64,000 nt of DNA from positions 1-64,000 of the forward strand of contig NZ_JBBMFF010000270.1 of the NCBI RefSeq assembly GCF_040096185.1, read 5' to 3'. A program made the translations under genes and the position numbers. Below are positions 35,209-42,844 of this stretch, piece after piece (positions within the stretch are counted from its first letter, which is position 1; each line of letters opens with the position of its first letter). The stretch is from JAZOXB01 sp040096185 (GTDB lineage Bacteria; Bacillota; Clostridia; Oscillospirales; Oscillospiraceae). The notes below the pieces were generated by a model, which was not told the DNA's origin, searched no databases, and worked only from the letters and a program-made list of their open reading frames with translations.

Positions 35209-35607
35209 ATGAAAAAGGTTATTTCTCTTGTTATGGCCATTGCACTGGTTATGTGCCTTGCCATCCCCACTTTTGCGGCACAGCCCGACACTGTGGTGCC
35301 CCAGGCATGCAGTCACACTTGGGGAGCTGCTACTACGTCTACATCATGGGCTAAGTACAACGACTCGCAATGCAAAAAAACCGTTGTGGTGACAAGAGTA
35401 TGTACTAAATGCGCGAAAGTCACGCAAACATCTACCGTCAGCTATCCTTATCATGGTGAAGCTTTGAGTCGTGCAAGTTGTGATGGCACTACTCAGACGC
35501 ACGTTTACAACTGCCCCAATTGCGGTGCATATCGGTATACGAAGTGGATCGCATGTCCCGGTGCAGGTAAGAATCACAAAAATGGCTGTCAGTGGTTGCC
35601 TATCTAA
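35209..35607 (+). CDS. Secreted cysteine-rich protein of unknown function
   Basis: A 132-aa protein. A clear signal peptide (hydrophobic core residues 5-19, cleavage near TFAA-QP) leaves a mature protein of about 108 aa with nine cysteines, including two CxxC knuckles (Cys65/68 and Cys102/105) and several histidines, suggesting a zinc-ribbon-like or disulfide-bonded fold. AGGAG precedes the ATG. It sits between agrB and a MacB-type ABC transporter, so it may be a quorum-controlled secreted effector, bacteriocin or signal. I recognise no family. Confidence 0.75.
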   Translation: MKKVISLVMAIALVMCLAIPTFAAQPDTVVPQACSHTWGAATTSTSWAKYNDSQCKKTVVVTRVCTKCAKVTQTSTVSYPYHGEALSRASCDGTTQTHVYNCPNCGAYRYTKWIACPGAGKNHKNGCQWLPI

Positions 35608-35657
35608 ACTCTTAGTAAGCTTTGTATAGTCAACCCGACCATTAAGCAACAATCTTA

Positions 35658-35693
35658 AAATGTTGCCGCACCACCCCAGGTGCGGCAACATTT
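35658..35693 (+). terminator. 15-bp perfect hairpin after the secreted protein gene
   Basis: AAATGTTGCCGCACC pairs with GGTGCGGCAACATTT across a 6-nt loop. The T-tract after it is short, so it may be a partial terminator or mRNA-stabilising structure that gives higher expression of the secreted protein than of the transporter downstream. Confidence 0.65.
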
Positions 35694-35719
35694 GATATTA
35701 CGAAAAGGGGGATAGAACT

Positions 35720-37558
35720 ATGAATATTTTCCTCAAGCAGGCAACAAGAAGGCCGCTCTTTACCACATTGCTGGTATTGCTGCTCAGTTTCTCTGTTCTG
35801 CTATCCTGCATCGGTTATTCCGCGTGGGAAAGCGCCAAAACACAGAAAAGTGAGATTTCAAATGGTTACACAACGATTGCAATCCCGATAGAGCCTGATC
35901 TAAGCAACCTGTCACCAGAGGAGATCGCCACCGCATTGCAGAATCGTGTATTTGCAGACAACGCAGCGCAGGAGGCTCCCCAAATCACCATGGTTGACCG
36001 TCGCTGCCTGCTTTCTGCTCATATAGCGGGCAGTAGATCCCTCTCTTCCAGCAGCATCGACCCATCTGAATATAATACTGCATTTGATGGAGAATGTTAT
36101 TCTCTTGCTGTATTTGCACTGCGCTGCAGCGGCATCCGGGAGCAGCCAACGGAAGGTATGTTTCTGTATGATGCAACATTCAGCGTTGAGGAAATCGTCT
36201 GCTTGTCAGACGCATATAATACGTTCCCCAGACCTGATTCGGTACATATCTACAGCGATGTACGCGAATCGGATGGGGCAGTACCATTTGAAAAAGGTAA
36301 AACCTATCTTGTGTTCGGCCAATACCAAGATCATCGTGTCGTTCGGTCCGCCGATGGGTATGATCAGGTAAAAAATGAGAATCGCTACATTGTTCCGTTC
36401 CCTGAGATCAACAGCAATTTCTATGGTGAGCCCAGCAGTCTTGAACTTGGTAGTTATAATGGGCTGGACTACCATTTCCTTGCGGCAGGACAACTTCCTT
36501 GGGTCTGTGAATATACAGGGTCGGTGACAGATTATCTAAACAGCGATGCAGCTTCGACTTGGCGGGAAGATATTGTACCGCTTTGTCAGCTTAACTATGA
36601 GTCTGCGGCCGTGATACTGACCGATCGAGCAGAGAGTATGTATTCTTTTAATACCGGTGATGAGGCTTTGTTATCCGGGCGCTTTTTTACAGGCGAAGAG
36701 TACACAAACGGTGATGATGTGTGTGTCATCAGTGCAGCCTATGCTGAACAAAACGGCCTCCGGCTGGGAGATATGATTCAGCTTGACTACTATGATTCTG
36801 GATTTGGGGAATACAACAACGGTGCGACGGCGAATTCTATGCTTGCGGCGGAAGATCCGGGCCCTTATCGTCAACGATACTATATGTCTCTCGATGATGC
36901 GATCGGTGTATGCAAAAATTATACCGTTATTGGCATTTATACTGGCGCTCGATTCGCATTTGGCGCATATCAGCTTAATGCGGACACGATTTTGGTTCCC
37001 AAAGCATCTGTTCCTAATGCGCAGAATTATGAAACACGGGCAAATTCCTTACTGAACACTTTTGTCCTGAAAAATGGCTCTGCAAAAGAATTTGAAAAGT
37101 ACATGGAGCAGCAGAACCTCGCTGGACAATTTCTCTATTTCGATCAGGACTTTTCTTCTATGCAGGAATCACTGGATGCACTTGAAACCAATGCCATGCG
37201 CCTGATGATGGTCGGCATCGGAGTATTCCTGCTTACTTCCGCACTGTTTTTGTTTCTGAATTTCCGCAGAATGAACTTGACGATCCGTGGTGTTCGCCTC
37301 TTGGGCAGGTCATCCAAGGCAGTATTCCGGGAAATCATCATGGCACTTATTCCTTTGGAAACCCTTGCAGTCTTGTTTGGCACATGTGCTGCAATTGCGC
37401 TATTTGATGTTGTTACACGGAATCTGCTTTCGAGCGCTCTTACGCTCCGACCGGAGGCAATGGCGGTTTCTGCTGTTACTGCATTTGTATTTCTCATGGT
37501 TTCTACTATGATCAGCACGGCGATCTTTGCGAACCGCAAGCTGATGAAAGCAAAATAA
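35720..37558 (+). CDS. FtsX/MacB-type ABC permease, large extracellular domain
   Basis: A 612-aa protein. One N-terminal transmembrane helix (residues about 13-33), an extracellular domain of about 450 residues and three C-terminal helices (LMMVGIGVFLLTSALFLF, IPLETLAVLFGTCAAIALF, VSAVTAFVFLMVSTMI). This is the four-helix FtsX/MacB layout. Such permeases do not carry substrate through a channel in the usual way but act mechanically on extracellular or membrane partners. It has an AAAGGGGG site, and the operon continues with a second, smaller permease and the ATPase. Confidence 0.85.
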   Translation: MNIFLKQATRRPLFTTLLVLLLSFSVLLSCIGYSAWESAKTQKSEISNGYTTIAIPIEPDLSNLSPEEIATALQNRVFADNAAQEAPQITMVDRRCLLSAHIAGSRSLSSSSIDPSEYNTAFDGECYSLAVFALRCSGIREQPTEGMFLYDATFSVEEIVCLSDAYNTFPRPDSVHIYSDVRESDGAVPFEKGKTYLVFGQYQDHRVVRSADGYDQVKNENRYIVPFPEINSNFYGEPSSLELGSYNGLDYHFLAAGQLPWVCEYTGSVTDYLNSDAASTWREDIVPLCQLNYESAAVILTDRAESMYSFNTGDEALLSGRFFTGEEYTNGDDVCVISAAYAEQNGLRLGDMIQLDYYDSGFGEYNNGATANSMLAAEDPGPYRQRYYMSLDDAIGVCKNYTVIGIYTGARFAFGAYQLNADTILVPKASVPNAQNYETRANSLLNTFVLKNGSAKEFEKYMEQQNLAGQFLYFDQDFSSMQESLDALETNAMRLMMVGIGVFLLTSALFLFLNFRRMNLTIRGVRLLGRSSKAVFREIIMALIPLETLAVLFGTCAAIALFDVVTRNLLSSALTLRPEAMAVSAVTAFVFLMVSTMISTAIFANRKLMKAK

Positions 37559-37587
37559 GGCTTGCCTTGAAAGGAGCATAATTGTCT

Positions 37588-38754
37588 ATGTCTCAAAAAA
37601 ACGGTCACGCTCTTGAAAGTGTAACACTGACTGCCATGCTCCGCCGATGGACATCAAGTCTGCTCCTTATTGCGGTTGCCGCCGCAGGGGCTCTTTCTGC
37701 AATGATCTTACAGAATTTAACTATCCGTCAGGAGAATGCTTTATGCAACACGATTGAGAATACCACAATTTCCTGCACCGTAACAAATGCAAAAGGTACT
37801 GATTCCGGCAACCTGCAAATGCTTTCGGCTTTTGTAGAGATGTTGGAGGGGAAACGACGGTTGCGGGAATGCTATTTGGACGATTATGTAAAAAACGTGC
37901 GGGCAAAAGCGAAAATGTCATTGGAGAAACCGGAAGGCGCAACACTCAGCAGGATTCTCTCGATCGATTCCGATCCCGCTCTTTCTCAAGCAGAAGGGGT
38001 CTATGTCCAATTTTTTGAAGACTGGGAGGAAGGAGTTCTGCGCGGGCAAGAACAAGTATGCCTGATTTCATCTGACTTGGTCACCGATGGCGAATACATT
38101 ACCGTTGCCGCCGATATGGGCGAATCTGCACGATTGCGAATCATAGGGACTGTTACAAACGGCCCGAGCAATGAAATATATTGTCCCTATTTCATGTCAT
38201 GGAGTGAAGGCGTTTCCGTTGCTTTTCTGACGGACAGCTGTTCTTTCGATATCCGAAACAATCAAAAGCTGGAAGAAAGCAAATCGTATATTTACGAGTG
38301 GTTTGTTCGCCCGGATCTCAGCAATCAAATGGATGGTCTTACTTTTGGTGTTTTAATCCACGATGAGACCTATCAGAAAAATATAGAGGAGATTCAGGCG
38401 AACCTTTCCATGCTGCATCTGTTGCTGCCGGTTTTGATCATTGTATGCGGCGGCATCGGCTTTTTCGCAAGTTTTCTGGCAACTCGCGGCAGGACAAAAG
38501 AGTTTGCTGTCATGCGCTGCCTCGGCATGAAACAATGTAAAATTTTTGGATTGGTCATGGGAGAACTTTCTATTCTCGCTTTTACAGGTGCATTCTTCGG
38601 TATAGCTGGTGGCATTCTTCTGGAAGGCGAAATACAGACAAGTGCATTGCTTCATGCTGCGCTGATGACAGGTATATTTTTACTCGGTTCCGCGGTTGCA
38701 GCACTTCGGATCACAAGCATAAATGTTATGAATCTCATGAAGGTGGAGGATTGA
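37588..38754 (+). CDS. Second FtsX-like ABC permease
   Basis: A 388-aa protein with the same topology (N-terminal helix SLLLIAVAAAGALSAMIL, about 230-residue external domain, three C-terminal helices including LLPVLIIVCGGIGFFASFLA). The motif RGRTKEFAVMRCLGMKQ after the second helix is characteristic of FtsX-like permeases. ATG 37588 is used; TTG 37582 is nearer to AAGGAG and cannot be excluded. It probably forms a heterodimer with the preceding permease. Confidence 0.83.
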   Translation: MSQKNGHALESVTLTAMLRRWTSSLLLIAVAAAGALSAMILQNLTIRQENALCNTIENTTISCTVTNAKGTDSGNLQMLSAFVEMLEGKRRLRECYLDDYVKNVRAKAKMSLEKPEGATLSRILSIDSDPALSQAEGVYVQFFEDWEEGVLRGQEQVCLISSDLVTDGEYITVAADMGESARLRIIGTVTNGPSNEIYCPYFMSWSEGVSVAFLTDSCSFDIRNNQKLEESKSYIYEWFVRPDLSNQMDGLTFGVLIHDETYQKNIEEIQANLSMLHLLLPVLIIVCGGIGFFASFLATRGRTKEFAVMRCLGMKQCKIFGLVMGELSILAFTGAFFGIAGGILLEGEIQTSALLHAALMTGIFLLGSAVAALRITSINVMNLMKVED

Positions 38755-38756
38755 AT

Positions 38757-39422
38757 ATGAATATCCTGACTTCCAAACAAGTTACATACGAATATAGAAA
38801 TGCAGTCCAGACAGTAAGGGCTGTGAATGGTGTCAGTTGCACTTTTCAACAGGGGCATGTTTATGCCATTGTAGGGCCTTCCGGCAGCGGGAAGACTACA
38901 TTTCTATCGTTGCTTGCAGGACTGGATGTGCCGACCTCCGGCACGATCGAATTAGACGGAGAATCCACGGCGAAAATGAACCGTGATTCTTACCGGCTGA
39001 ACCATGTGTCCGTGATTTACCAGAATTTCAACTTGTTTCAACACCTGACCGTGTTGGAGAACGCCGCCTATCCCCTGTATGTCCGCAAAATGCCAAAGAA
39101 AAAAGCGGATGAGCTCGCAGCAGAAAAACTTCTGCAAGTTGGGTTGAAGGAGGATCAGTTCAAGCGGTTTCCCAATATGCTCTCCGGAGGAGAGCAGCAG
39201 CGAGTGGCTATCGCCCGCGCGCTAACCTCAGGCAGTGAGCTTATTCTGGCAGACGAACCTACCGGCAATTTGGACAGTGAAAACAGCCGAAACATTGTTG
39301 GTATTCTGCAAGGGCTGGCCCATGAGGGAAATCGCTGTGTTATCATTGTCACCCACGATCCCGCAGTAGCAGAGGTAGCCGATGTGCTACTAAAGATGAA
39401 AGACGGTAAGTTGATTCACTGA
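38757..39422 (+). CDS. MacB/LolD-type ABC ATPase
   Basis: A 221-aa ABC ATPase with Walker A GPSGSGKTT, signature LSGGEQQR and Walker B ILADEPTGNLD, as in MacB/LolD-type proteins. ATG 38757 is preferred over TTG 38751 because GGTGGAGGA ends at 38750. It is the last gene of the unit with the two permeases. Confidence 0.92.
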   Translation: MNILTSKQVTYEYRNAVQTVRAVNGVSCTFQQGHVYAIVGPSGSGKTTFLSLLAGLDVPTSGTIELDGESTAKMNRDSYRLNHVSVIYQNFNLFQHLTVLENAAYPLYVRKMPKKKADELAAEKLLQVGLKEDQFKRFPNMLSGGEQQRVAIARALTSGSELILADEPTGNLDSENSRNIVGILQGLAHEGNRCVIIVTHDPAVAEVADVLLKMKDGKLIH

Positions 39423-39757
39423 TCCGTTGCATCACCTATTTGCACAAGGAAAATGACCGACAGTGCCATATACCAAAAGATTCGCTTGCAGTTTAGAGCC
39501 CATTTTGGTGACTTGAAGTCTTATGTCTTCAAGGATATGGCTACGGAAATCCGTAAAATGGTTGTCACCTTGCGGTGTATAGCAAAAACATGATGCCGAT
39601 TTGATAGATGCTTTCGCTGCTGTGACCGGACAATGAGGATTATCCTGAAAGCATGACAAAAGCATCGGGCGCTTGATCCATCGCTTGCATCAATTATTCA
39701 ACTTGATTTCTACTCATTCCTTGATGCTGAACTGCACGGTCATTATAATAATGAATT
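39423..39757. other. Gap between cargo and the recombination module
   Basis: No supported gene. One 46-codon ORF begins at ATG 39452 (MTDSAIYQKI...) without a convincing ribosome-binding site and may be a decayed fragment. A CTTGAAG/CTTCAAG stem lies near 39510-39532. This stretch probably contains the boundary of the agr/ABC cargo block, but I could not define a repeat there. Confidence 0.35.
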
Positions 39758-39803
39758 AAACGCACTTGCTTTGCGGCTTCTGCCGCTTTGCAGGTGCGTT
39801 TTG
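39758..39803 (+). terminator. Terminator upstream of the sigma-factor leader
   Basis: AAACGCAC (39758-39765) pairs with GTGCGTTT (39794-39801), with an inner GCGGC-TTCT-GCCGC stem, and ends in TTTT. A comparable hairpin precedes the sigma-factor leader of Element 2 (49339-49368). Confidence 0.72.
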
Positions 39804-39833
39804 CTATATCTGTGCCTTTTGCGTGGCAGCGTA

Positions 39834-39863
39834 GGCTGCCGCAGCCCTCCGTCCGATTTGGAT
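39834..39863 (+). promoter_or_regulatory. Conserved coding leader GCRSPPSDLD before the sigma-factor gene
   Basis: Translated in the sigma-factor frame this gives GCRSPPSDLD; the frame stays open into the sigma gene. The sigma gene of Element 2 has GCRSPPSDFD at 49165-49194 (minus). The two DNA segments differ at eleven positions, yet eight of the ten codons either match or differ synonymously or keep the same residue except Leu/Phe, and Ser is AGC in one and TCC in the other. That pattern indicates a translated leader peptide. Its start codon is not identified. Confidence 0.55.
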
Positions 39864-39899
39864 CATTCAAAAATTCAAATCGAAACGGAGGATAACGCT

Positions 39900-40379
39900 A
39901 TGGATGGAAACCATCCGAAACGAAGAAAGGACAAATATGATCCCTATACCATCAGCACGACCGAGGACGGCCGCCATTGGCTGACCTTTTTGGACGGGCA
40001 AGGCGATCGGCATCATGTTGAGATCAGTGCTGCCGTATTTACACTGTTCGATTCCTTTGAGTTGGACGATCTCTCCTATCTGAACGAGGTGGATCGCCAC
40101 TATGAGCAGTCGGAGCTCACGGAGGCATCGTTGTATGACCGAGCCGTGCATCGCCCGGCGACGGTCGAAGAAAGCGCTTTGCAGAGCATGGAATATGCGC
40201 AGTTACATAGGGCGATCTCTGAACTGCCCGAAATACAAAAGCGGAGGTTGATCCTCTACTATTTTCAAGGCTTGACCTATGAGCAGATTGCAGAAATGGA
40301 GGGATGCACCAAACGGGCAGTGAAATTCAGTGTAGACATCGCCGTGGAAAAGCTCAAAAAGTTTTTCAAAAATTTTTGA
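39900..40379 (+). CDS. Sigma-70-family factor of Element 1
   Basis: A 159-aa small sigma factor. ATG 39900 follows CGGAGGATAACGCT. The C-terminal region 4 is clear (ISELPEIQKRRLILYYFQGLTYEQIAEMEGCTKRAVKFSVDIAV split as helix-turn-helix), while region 2 is poorly conserved, as in ICE-encoded factors related to Tn916 Orf7-type regulators. It probably drives recombination or transfer genes; a motif shared with Element 2 (TTTGACAACCGAATA) starts about 97 nt after its stop codon. Confidence 0.83.
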   Translation: MDGNHPKRRKDKYDPYTISTTEDGRHWLTFLDGQGDRHHVEISAAVFTLFDSFELDDLSYLNEVDRHYEQSELTEASLYDRAVHRPATVEESALQSMEYAQLHRAISELPEIQKRRLILYYFQGLTYEQIAEMEGCTKRAVKFSVDIAVEKLKKFFKNF

Positions 40380-40960
40380 GTTCAGACTACACAAATAGCC
40401 TTTAAGTGAGGAAACAGGTGGAGAGGTACGAAAACTCTCTGCCTGTTTTCCTTTTCGGCAAGCAGGGATGATCTTTGACAACCGAATAACCATTCATCAA
40501 GCACATTCCTATTGCCATTGCGAAAGCATGAGCCACATTAGCGGCTGCGCCATAATCCGCATTGCGGGGAGCGAGAAACAGTCGGCTATCACGGGCGGGT
40601 GGCTCCCGCCCCGGCGACGACCGGCAATAGGGCTAACGATACTCCCGTCCAGCCACAGTCCGAGCGTGATAAGCGGCATTTCGACCGTGAAGCCGTCGCA
40701 GGCAATGGGGGCGGTTGCGAGAGAACCTCGTGAGGGTGAAATTCCCGTGGAGCCGACAGCCATCGGCCGCTTGATGACTTCCCAATAGAAAATCGGGGTG
40801 TCGAGGACAAATAGATTTTCTTCAAAATACTACGGTCAAGCGGCGGGACGGGTCAGACGAAACGGAGAATGCTTTATCTCTCACCGACCTCAATTCTGTT
40901 CTGCCGCTTGACCTCTACATAGGCGGAAACGCCTAAATACACAAAGGAGGTCATCACAGA
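40380..40960 (+). ncRNA. Structured noncoding region (candidate RNA) between sigma factor and MazF-like gene
   Basis: About 580 nt without a supported gene; the ORFs present overlap on both strands and lack ribosome-binding sites. It begins with TTTGACAACCGAATA (40475-40489), which also follows the sigma gene of Element 2. Several hairpins then follow: GGGCGG/CCGCCC near 40595-40615, CCTCGTGAGG near 40726, GCCGA-CAGCCA-TCGGC (about 40753-40768), GAAAATC/GATTTTC (about 40787-40820, ending in T-rich DNA), and an 11-bp long-range pair GGTCAAGCGGC (40834-40844)/GCCGCTTGACC (40903-40913). A TAGGCG-GAAA-CGCCTA stem lies just before the next ribosome-binding site. Confidence 0.4.
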
Positions 40961-41485
40961 ATGAACCACACATATTTGCGCGGCGATATGTATTACGCCG
41001 ATCTAGGCCGGGGTATCGGCTCCGAGCAGGAGGGCTATCGCCCCGTCGTGATCATTCAGAACAATGTCGGGAACAAACACAGCCCCACGGTCATTATCGC
41101 TTCCATTACGAGCAAAACCGGCGTGAAAGCCAAACTTCCCACCCACTACTACATCGACGCCGAGGACGGCTTGGAGCTGCCCTCCATCGTCCTGCTGGAA
41201 CAGCTGCGCACCGTCGATAAGCGACGCTTGGGCAACTTCATCGGGCATCTGTCCGAAAAGCACATTTGCGGCATCAACCATGCGCTGGCGGTCAGCATCG
41301 GTCTGATCGAAAGCGTCCCGAAAAAACTGATCCTCTGCCTTTGCAGCACCTGCGCCGATAACTTCTGCGGCACGGGTGCTTATTCTTTGCGCAGGATCGA
41401 GCCGCAGCAGATCGAAAAGGATACCTGCACCTACTGCAATCAGCGGAAGGGATACGACTATGAGCTGATTCCGAAGAAACGGTAA
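40961..41485 (+). CDS. MazF/PemK-like toxin with cysteine-rich C-terminal extension
   Basis: A 174-aa protein. Residues 1-115 are a MazF/PemK fold: YYADLGRGIGSEQEGYRPVVIIQN (N-terminal strands with the substrate-binding Arg), ASITSK, ELPSIVLLEQLRTVDKRRLG. The last ~60 residues hold CLCSTCADNFC and CTYCNQRKGYDYE, a zinc-ribbon-like cluster absent from ordinary MazF (about 110-120 aa). No MazE-type antitoxin ORF is present upstream or downstream. It may be an RNA-targeting regulator of the recombination module instead of a classic toxin. AAAGGAGG precedes the ATG. Confidence 0.82.
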   Translation: MNHTYLRGDMYYADLGRGIGSEQEGYRPVVIIQNNVGNKHSPTVIIASITSKTGVKAKLPTHYYIDAEDGLELPSIVLLEQLRTVDKRRLGNFIGHLSEKHICGINHALAVSIGLIESVPKKLILCLCSTCADNFCGTGAYSLRRIEPQQIEKDTCTYCNQRKGYDYELIPKKR

Positions 41486-41497
41486 GGAGGACTACCT

Positions 41498-41716
41498 ATG
41501 GAATCTCAGGTAGCCTATAAATTGTTGTTCACCGAATATCCCGATGTAGTCAATGTCGAGCAGATGTGTGAAATGCTCGGTGGCATCTGCGATAAAACGG
41601 CATATCGGCTTTTGAAATCCGGCGAAATCAAGAGCTTTATCGTCGGCCGTCATTATCGAATCCCGAAGCTCAACATTCTGGAATACTTGGAATTGATAGA
41701 TAAATCTAATGCGTAA
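41498..41716 (+). CDS. Excisionase-like protein next to the integrase
   Basis: A 72-aa helix-turn-helix/winged-helix protein (YPDVVNVEQMCEMLGGICDKTAYRLLKSGEIKSFIVGRHYRIPK in pattern form), the usual layout of excisionases that direct excision. Clear homologue of the 80-aa protein at 373-615. TAAGGAGG lies 12 nt after the MazF-like gene, so the two are co-transcribed. It is 99 nt from the integrase. Confidence 0.82.
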   Translation: MESQVAYKLLFTEYPDVVNVEQMCEMLGGICDKTAYRLLKSGEIKSFIVGRHYRIPKLNILEYLELIDKSNA

Positions 41717-41815
41717 AACCTCGTTTGCACATTTGGCCTACGAGGTTCTTTCTGCTACAATATGAATGTCAATGGCAGATGAATCTACGCTGTACCACTC
41801 AAAGGAGGTTTTATT

Positions 41816-42844
41816 ATGGTAGCAGGACATCTGCGAGAAAAAAACGGGTACTATCATATGGTACTGAATTATGTGGACGAATACGGCAAACGGCACACGC
41901 CGTCGAAATCCACGGGTCTAACCGTAAAGGGAAACAAAAAGCGTGCCGAAAAAATGCTTTCCGAAGCTCGTGCCGCAAAAGAAGCCGAATTAGAGGCAAG
42001 AGCGATCGAACGAAGCACAGGCAAAGCCCCTGCGGGCACGATCCTTTTCACTGCATTTCTGCTTGACTGGCTGGAAATGACGAAAAAGAATGTGGAGGAA
42101 ACCACCTACGGGGCGTATGCAATGGGGATCAAAAACAAGATCATTCCGTACTTTGAAGAACACCATCCCGGACTGGCGCTGTGCGAGGTGACACCAAAAC
42201 ACATACAGGATTATTACACCTACGAATTGATGGTGCGAGGTGTTTCCGCAAACACGGTCATACATCGTCATGCCAATATCCGTAAAGCCTTACAGCACGC
42301 TTTCAAGCTCGGTTTGATTGATACGAACCCTGCGGATCGCATTGAGCGACCGAAAAAAGAAAAGTTTGTCGGCAGCGTTTACGAAGAAGATGAACTAAAC
42401 CGCCTTTTTGAGATCGTCAAAGGCGACCCCATAGAGCTTGGCGTTATCCTCGGCGCATTTTACGGACTGCGCCGAAGTGAAGCGGTTGGCTTGAAGTGGG
42501 ACGCGATCGACTTCAAAAAGAAAACCATTACTATCCGGCATACCGTCACGCAGGCGACCATAGATGGCAAAAGCAAAATCATCCAAAAGGATCGGACAAA
42601 GACGAAATCCAGCTACCGCAGTCTGCCGCTTGTCCCGCCGTTTGAAGAATTGCTGCACCGTCTGAAAGCACAGCAGGAGTTGAATCAAAAACTATGCGGG
42701 CGTTCCTATTGCAAAAAATACACCGGTTATATCTATGTCAACGAGATCGGTGAACTTGTGAAGCCCGGATATCTCACACAGCATTTTCCGCTGATTCTGC
42801 AAAAGAACGGTATGCGGAAGATTCGCTTTCATGATCTGCGGCAC
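41816..42844 (+). pseudogene. Tyrosine integrase of Element 1, interrupted after HDLRH
   Basis: 343 native residues remain: an N-terminal arm-binding domain (HLREKNGYYHMVLNY), a core-binding domain (TAFLLDWLEMTKK...) and the catalytic domain with box I FYGLRRSEAVGL, the lysine region KTKSSYRSLPL and RFHDLRH. The remaining His/Trp and the nucleophile tyrosine are missing: after HDLRH the frame runs into Element 2 sequence (48 foreign codons). The ATG follows AAAGGAGG. The missing 3' part should lie beyond the far end of Element 2. The integrase is inactive unless Element 2 excises precisely. Confidence 0.92.

Noticed and set aside
40468..40788. 106-codon frame MIFDNRIT... after the sigma gene
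   Set aside because: No ribosome-binding site, an overlapping antisense frame of similar length, and several stable hairpins; treated as a noncoding structured region.
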